A stretch of DNA of 8,585 nt from Methanothrix sp. (GTDB lineage Archaea; Halobacteriota; Methanosarcinia; Methanotrichales; Methanotrichaceae): NCBI GenBank assembly GCA_028679775.1, contig JAJRAX010000261.1, positions 1-8,585 on the forward strand, given 5' to 3'. The translations under genes and the position numbers were made by a program. This document shows positions 6,985 through 8,585 of the stretch, in pieces; the stretch's first letter is position 1; each line of letters opens with the position of its first letter. The notes beneath the pieces are model-generated. The model made no database searches and was not told where the DNA came from. It was given only the letters and a program-made list of their open reading frames with translations.

Positions 6985-7012
6985 CTTAAATACAAGTTAT
7001 CTTGTCTTAAAT
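6985..7012 (+). promoter_or_regulatory. Promoter with palindromic operator, copy 3 (SBP3-cobN)
   Basis: The TATA-like CTTAAATA at 6985-6992 lies in a third copy of the 28-bp element, with core ACAAG-TTAT-CTTGT at 6992-7005. It matches copy 1 at 24 of 28 positions and ends 29 nt before the SBP3 start, almost the same spacing as copy 1. Read on the minus strand the palindrome also offers a TATTTAAG box about 90 bp before the uvsE start, so it might influence both directions. Confidence 0.7.
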
Positions 7013-7041
7013 CAAGAAATCATGTCTTGGAAGGATACTGA

Positions 7042-8040
7042 ATGATGCGAAAAGGACTTTTGCCGTTTCTAATCTGTTCATTTCTGCTGGTTTCCCAATG
7101 CAGCGGAGACACATGCAGTGTGGTTGACTATACCGGAAAGCAGGTGAATCTGTCCCTGCCAATCCGTAGCATCGTATCGCTATCTAACATGGCCACAGAG
7201 ATAATCTGCGCTCTTGACGGGGGCGAGAGGTTAATTGGTCGACCCAATTCTGCTTTTCCATCATACATAGAACAAGTTGAAATTGTTGGCGAAAACTCGA
7301 GGTCGCCTGATTTGGAGCGCATAGTTGAGCTTGACCCCGATCTATTAATTGCAGACGGTATGCTCTCTGATGAAAATCGCAAAGAGATTGAGGATGCAGG
7401 AATACCCGTAATTATAGACAAGTTCACTGATCCATCACGGGCGATCATTGTAACCGAATACCTGGGAAAGATGCTGGAAAATGAAACGAAAGCCCAGGAG
7501 ATCGTGGAGTATGTCGAGAAGTATGAGAAGCTGATAGATGAACGAACTGCAGCCATTAATCCGAATGAGAGGACCCGGGTATTCGTCGAGTGGAACTCCC
7601 CATATCGTGCTGCATCAACAAGCAGCGGCTACAACAACTATATTAAAAAAGCCGGCGGATCTAATATCGTTAGCAATGGGTCTGTCCAATACTCTACAAT
7701 CGATCCGGAATGGTTGATAGAACAGGACCCCGATGTGATCATCAAACTGGCTTCGAGCACCAAGGAATACACGGAAGATGATCTGCAGAAGGAATACAAT
7801 GAAATTGTTGGGCGATCCGAATTGAATTCACTCAATGCAATCAAAGATGGCCGTACATACGTAATAAGCGGAATTATTGTCGGAGGAATACGCTCCGTCA
7901 TTGGAGAGCTTTATTTCGCAAAATGGCTTTATCCTGAAGAATTCCGAGACATTAATCCTGAGGAAATTCATAAGGAAATGCTGAAAGAATTCTTTGCCCA
8001 GGATACCATGGACTCCTATGCCTATCCATCCAGCTCTTAG
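7042..8040 (+). CDS. SBP3: BtuF/FecB-type substrate-binding protein, paralogue of SBP1
   Basis: The product is 332 aa and of the same binding-protein family as SBP1. Shared landmarks include the N-lobe IVSLS at 44-48, LDPDLLIADGMLSDE at 97-111, EDAGIPVII at 117-125, the helix to DERTAAI near 172, VFVEW at 180-184, KAGGSNI at 203-209, DPEWLIEQDPDVII at 221-234, AIKDGRTYVIS at 266-276, the IRSVIGELYFAKWLYPEEF run at 283-301, and the SYAYPSSS tail. The signal sequence covers about residues 1-22. C20 sits in LVSQC, which is a poor lipobox because of the glutamine before it. GGAAGG at 7029-7034 lies 7 nt before ATG 7042; a second ATG follows at once. Lysine-rich and acidic replacements around 185-216 distinguish its cleft from SBP1. 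It is followed after 22 bp by a cobN-type gene under the same operator-promoter, linking capture to a metal-tetrapyrrole chelatase. The ligand is not known. Confidence 0.88.
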   Translation: MMRKGLLPFLICSFLLVSQCSGDTCSVVDYTGKQVNLSLPIRSIVSLSNMATEIICALDGGERLIGRPNSAFPSYIEQVEIVGENSRSPDLERIVELDPDLLIADGMLSDENRKEIEDAGIPVIIDKFTDPSRAIIVTEYLGKMLENETKAQEIVEYVEKYEKLIDERTAAINPNERTRVFVEWNSPYRAASTSSGYNNYIKKAGGSNIVSNGSVQYSTIDPEWLIEQDPDVIIKLASSTKEYTEDDLQKEYNEIVGRSELNSLNAIKDGRTYVISGIIVGGIRSVIGELYFAKWLYPEEFRDINPEEIHKEMLKEFFAQDTMDSYAYPSSS

Positions 8041-8062
8041 AGCATGTCGGCTTGAGGGGAAA

Positions 8063-8585
8063 ATGAGATCACGTATCTTTCAGATCACATACATTAGCGT
8101 CAACGGATCCGATATTTCCCCATTGGCCTCGGCATTTCGAGAGATAAAGAAGGAGCTTGGAGATTTTGCCGCATTACATCCGATAACAGGCAAATCCCTG
8201 TCAGACTCGGAGCAATTGAAAGCACTGGCCACGAGATCCGATGTCGTTATAATCAGATTGCATGGTGGAAAAAAAAGCCTGCCGGGCTGTGATAGCCTGA
8301 TATCTGCCGTGAGAGGGTCGCAGGCCCTCCTTCATGTCCAGGACTCTTCTTGCATTGACCCGGATCTTGTCAGGGCATCAACGATCGGAAACGATTATCA
8401 GAATGTCTTTCAATATATCAGCTTCGGCGGCAAGGAGAACCTAAAGAACCTCATTCTTTTTTTGATAAACAGGCTTGGCAGAACAATTATTGGCGTGAAG
8501 GAGCCAATAATGCCACCCTGGGAGGGGATTTACCATCCTGCGTTCGACATTGTCCCATCGCTTGACGAATATCTTGAAAAGAGAA
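8063..8585 (+). CDS. cobN: CobN-type cobaltochelatase/magnesium chelatase H-like subunit, 3' truncated by window edge
   Basis: CobN/BchH-type proteins are large subunits that bind a tetrapyrrole and insert (in some relatives, reportedly remove) its metal. Only the first 174 residues are here; complete members are usually over 1,000. The visible part fits the family N-terminus: an alternating Rossmann-like start, DVVIIRLHGG at 60-69, YISFGGKENLKNL at 118-130, and PPWEGIYHP at 151-159 followed by PSLDEYLEK at 165-173. TTGAGGGG just upstream supplies a ribosome site for ATG 8063. The gene begins 22 bp after SBP3 and has no promoter of its own, so the two are probably co-transcribed under operator copy 3. 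No signal peptide is seen, so it should act in the cytoplasm. Whether it is a cobalt chelatase for corrin synthesis or acts on an imported tetrapyrrole cannot be decided from this fragment. The symbol denotes family, not proven role. Confidence 0.85.
   Translation, partial: MRSRIFQITYISVNGSDISPLASAFREIKKELGDFAALHPITGKSLSDSEQLKALATRSDVVIIRLHGGKKSLPGCDSLISAVRGSQALLHVQDSSCIDPDLVRASTIGNDYQNVFQYISFGGKENLKNLILFLINRLGRTIIGVKEPIMPPWEGIYHPAFDIVPSLDEYLEKR

Noticed and set aside
1..8585. tRNA or rRNA genes, CRISPR arrays, insertion sequences, B12 riboswitch
   Set aside because: No cloverleaf, regularly spaced repeat, transposase frame with terminal repeats, or riboswitch-like leader was recognised on either strand by reading.

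Overview
The window reads as the chromosome of an archaeon, most plausibly a methanogen of the Methanosarcinales/Methanothrix type (inference). The grounds are archaeal TATA-like boxes of the form CTTAAATA or CTTTAAAT about 50-75 bp before start codons, Shine-Dalgarno sites, oligo-T terminators, and the gene families present: an archaeal CbiZ, a BtuF/BtuC pair and a CobN-type chelatase. Most of the window looks to be in the high-40s to mid-50s percent GC in hand-sampled stretches. The exception is the minus-strand uvsE gene, which is clearly AT-richer.

Region 1 (1-2670, + strand) is a tight operon. It holds a nitrilase-superfamily amidohydrolase whose frame is open at the left edge, a GrpB/UPF0157 protein, and cbiZ, the adenosylcobinamide amidohydrolase of the archaeal corrinoid salvage pathway. 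The last two genes overlap, and the operon ends in a T7 tract near 2740.

Region 2 (2780-6010, + strand) has two transcription units: a stand-alone periplasmic-binding-type protein (SBP1, 2850-3866), and a BtuF-like binding protein (SBP2) overlapping a BtuC-type permease. SBP2 appears to lack an internal segment of about 30 residues. The ATPase expected after the permease is absent. A ribosome site and the first few codons typical of such a gene survive at the end of btuC, and the sequence then runs straight into a convergent gene.

Region 3 (6013-6897, - strand) is a UV damage endonuclease (uvsE) of foreign-looking composition.

Region 4 (6960-8585, + strand) is SBP3, a close paralogue of SBP1, followed 22 bp later by the 5' end of a cobN-type gene that runs off the right edge.

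The most striking non-coding signal is a near-palindromic 28-bp element present three times (2792-2819, 3920-3947, 6985-7012). Each copy overlaps the TATA box of one of the three binding-protein genes. I read it as the operator of one repressor controlling all three units. Together with cbiZ, btuC and cobN this suggests a co-regulated corrinoid, tetrapyrrole or metal scavenging locus. The ligand and the regulator cannot be deduced from the sequence. No intergenic gap exceeds 300 bp.
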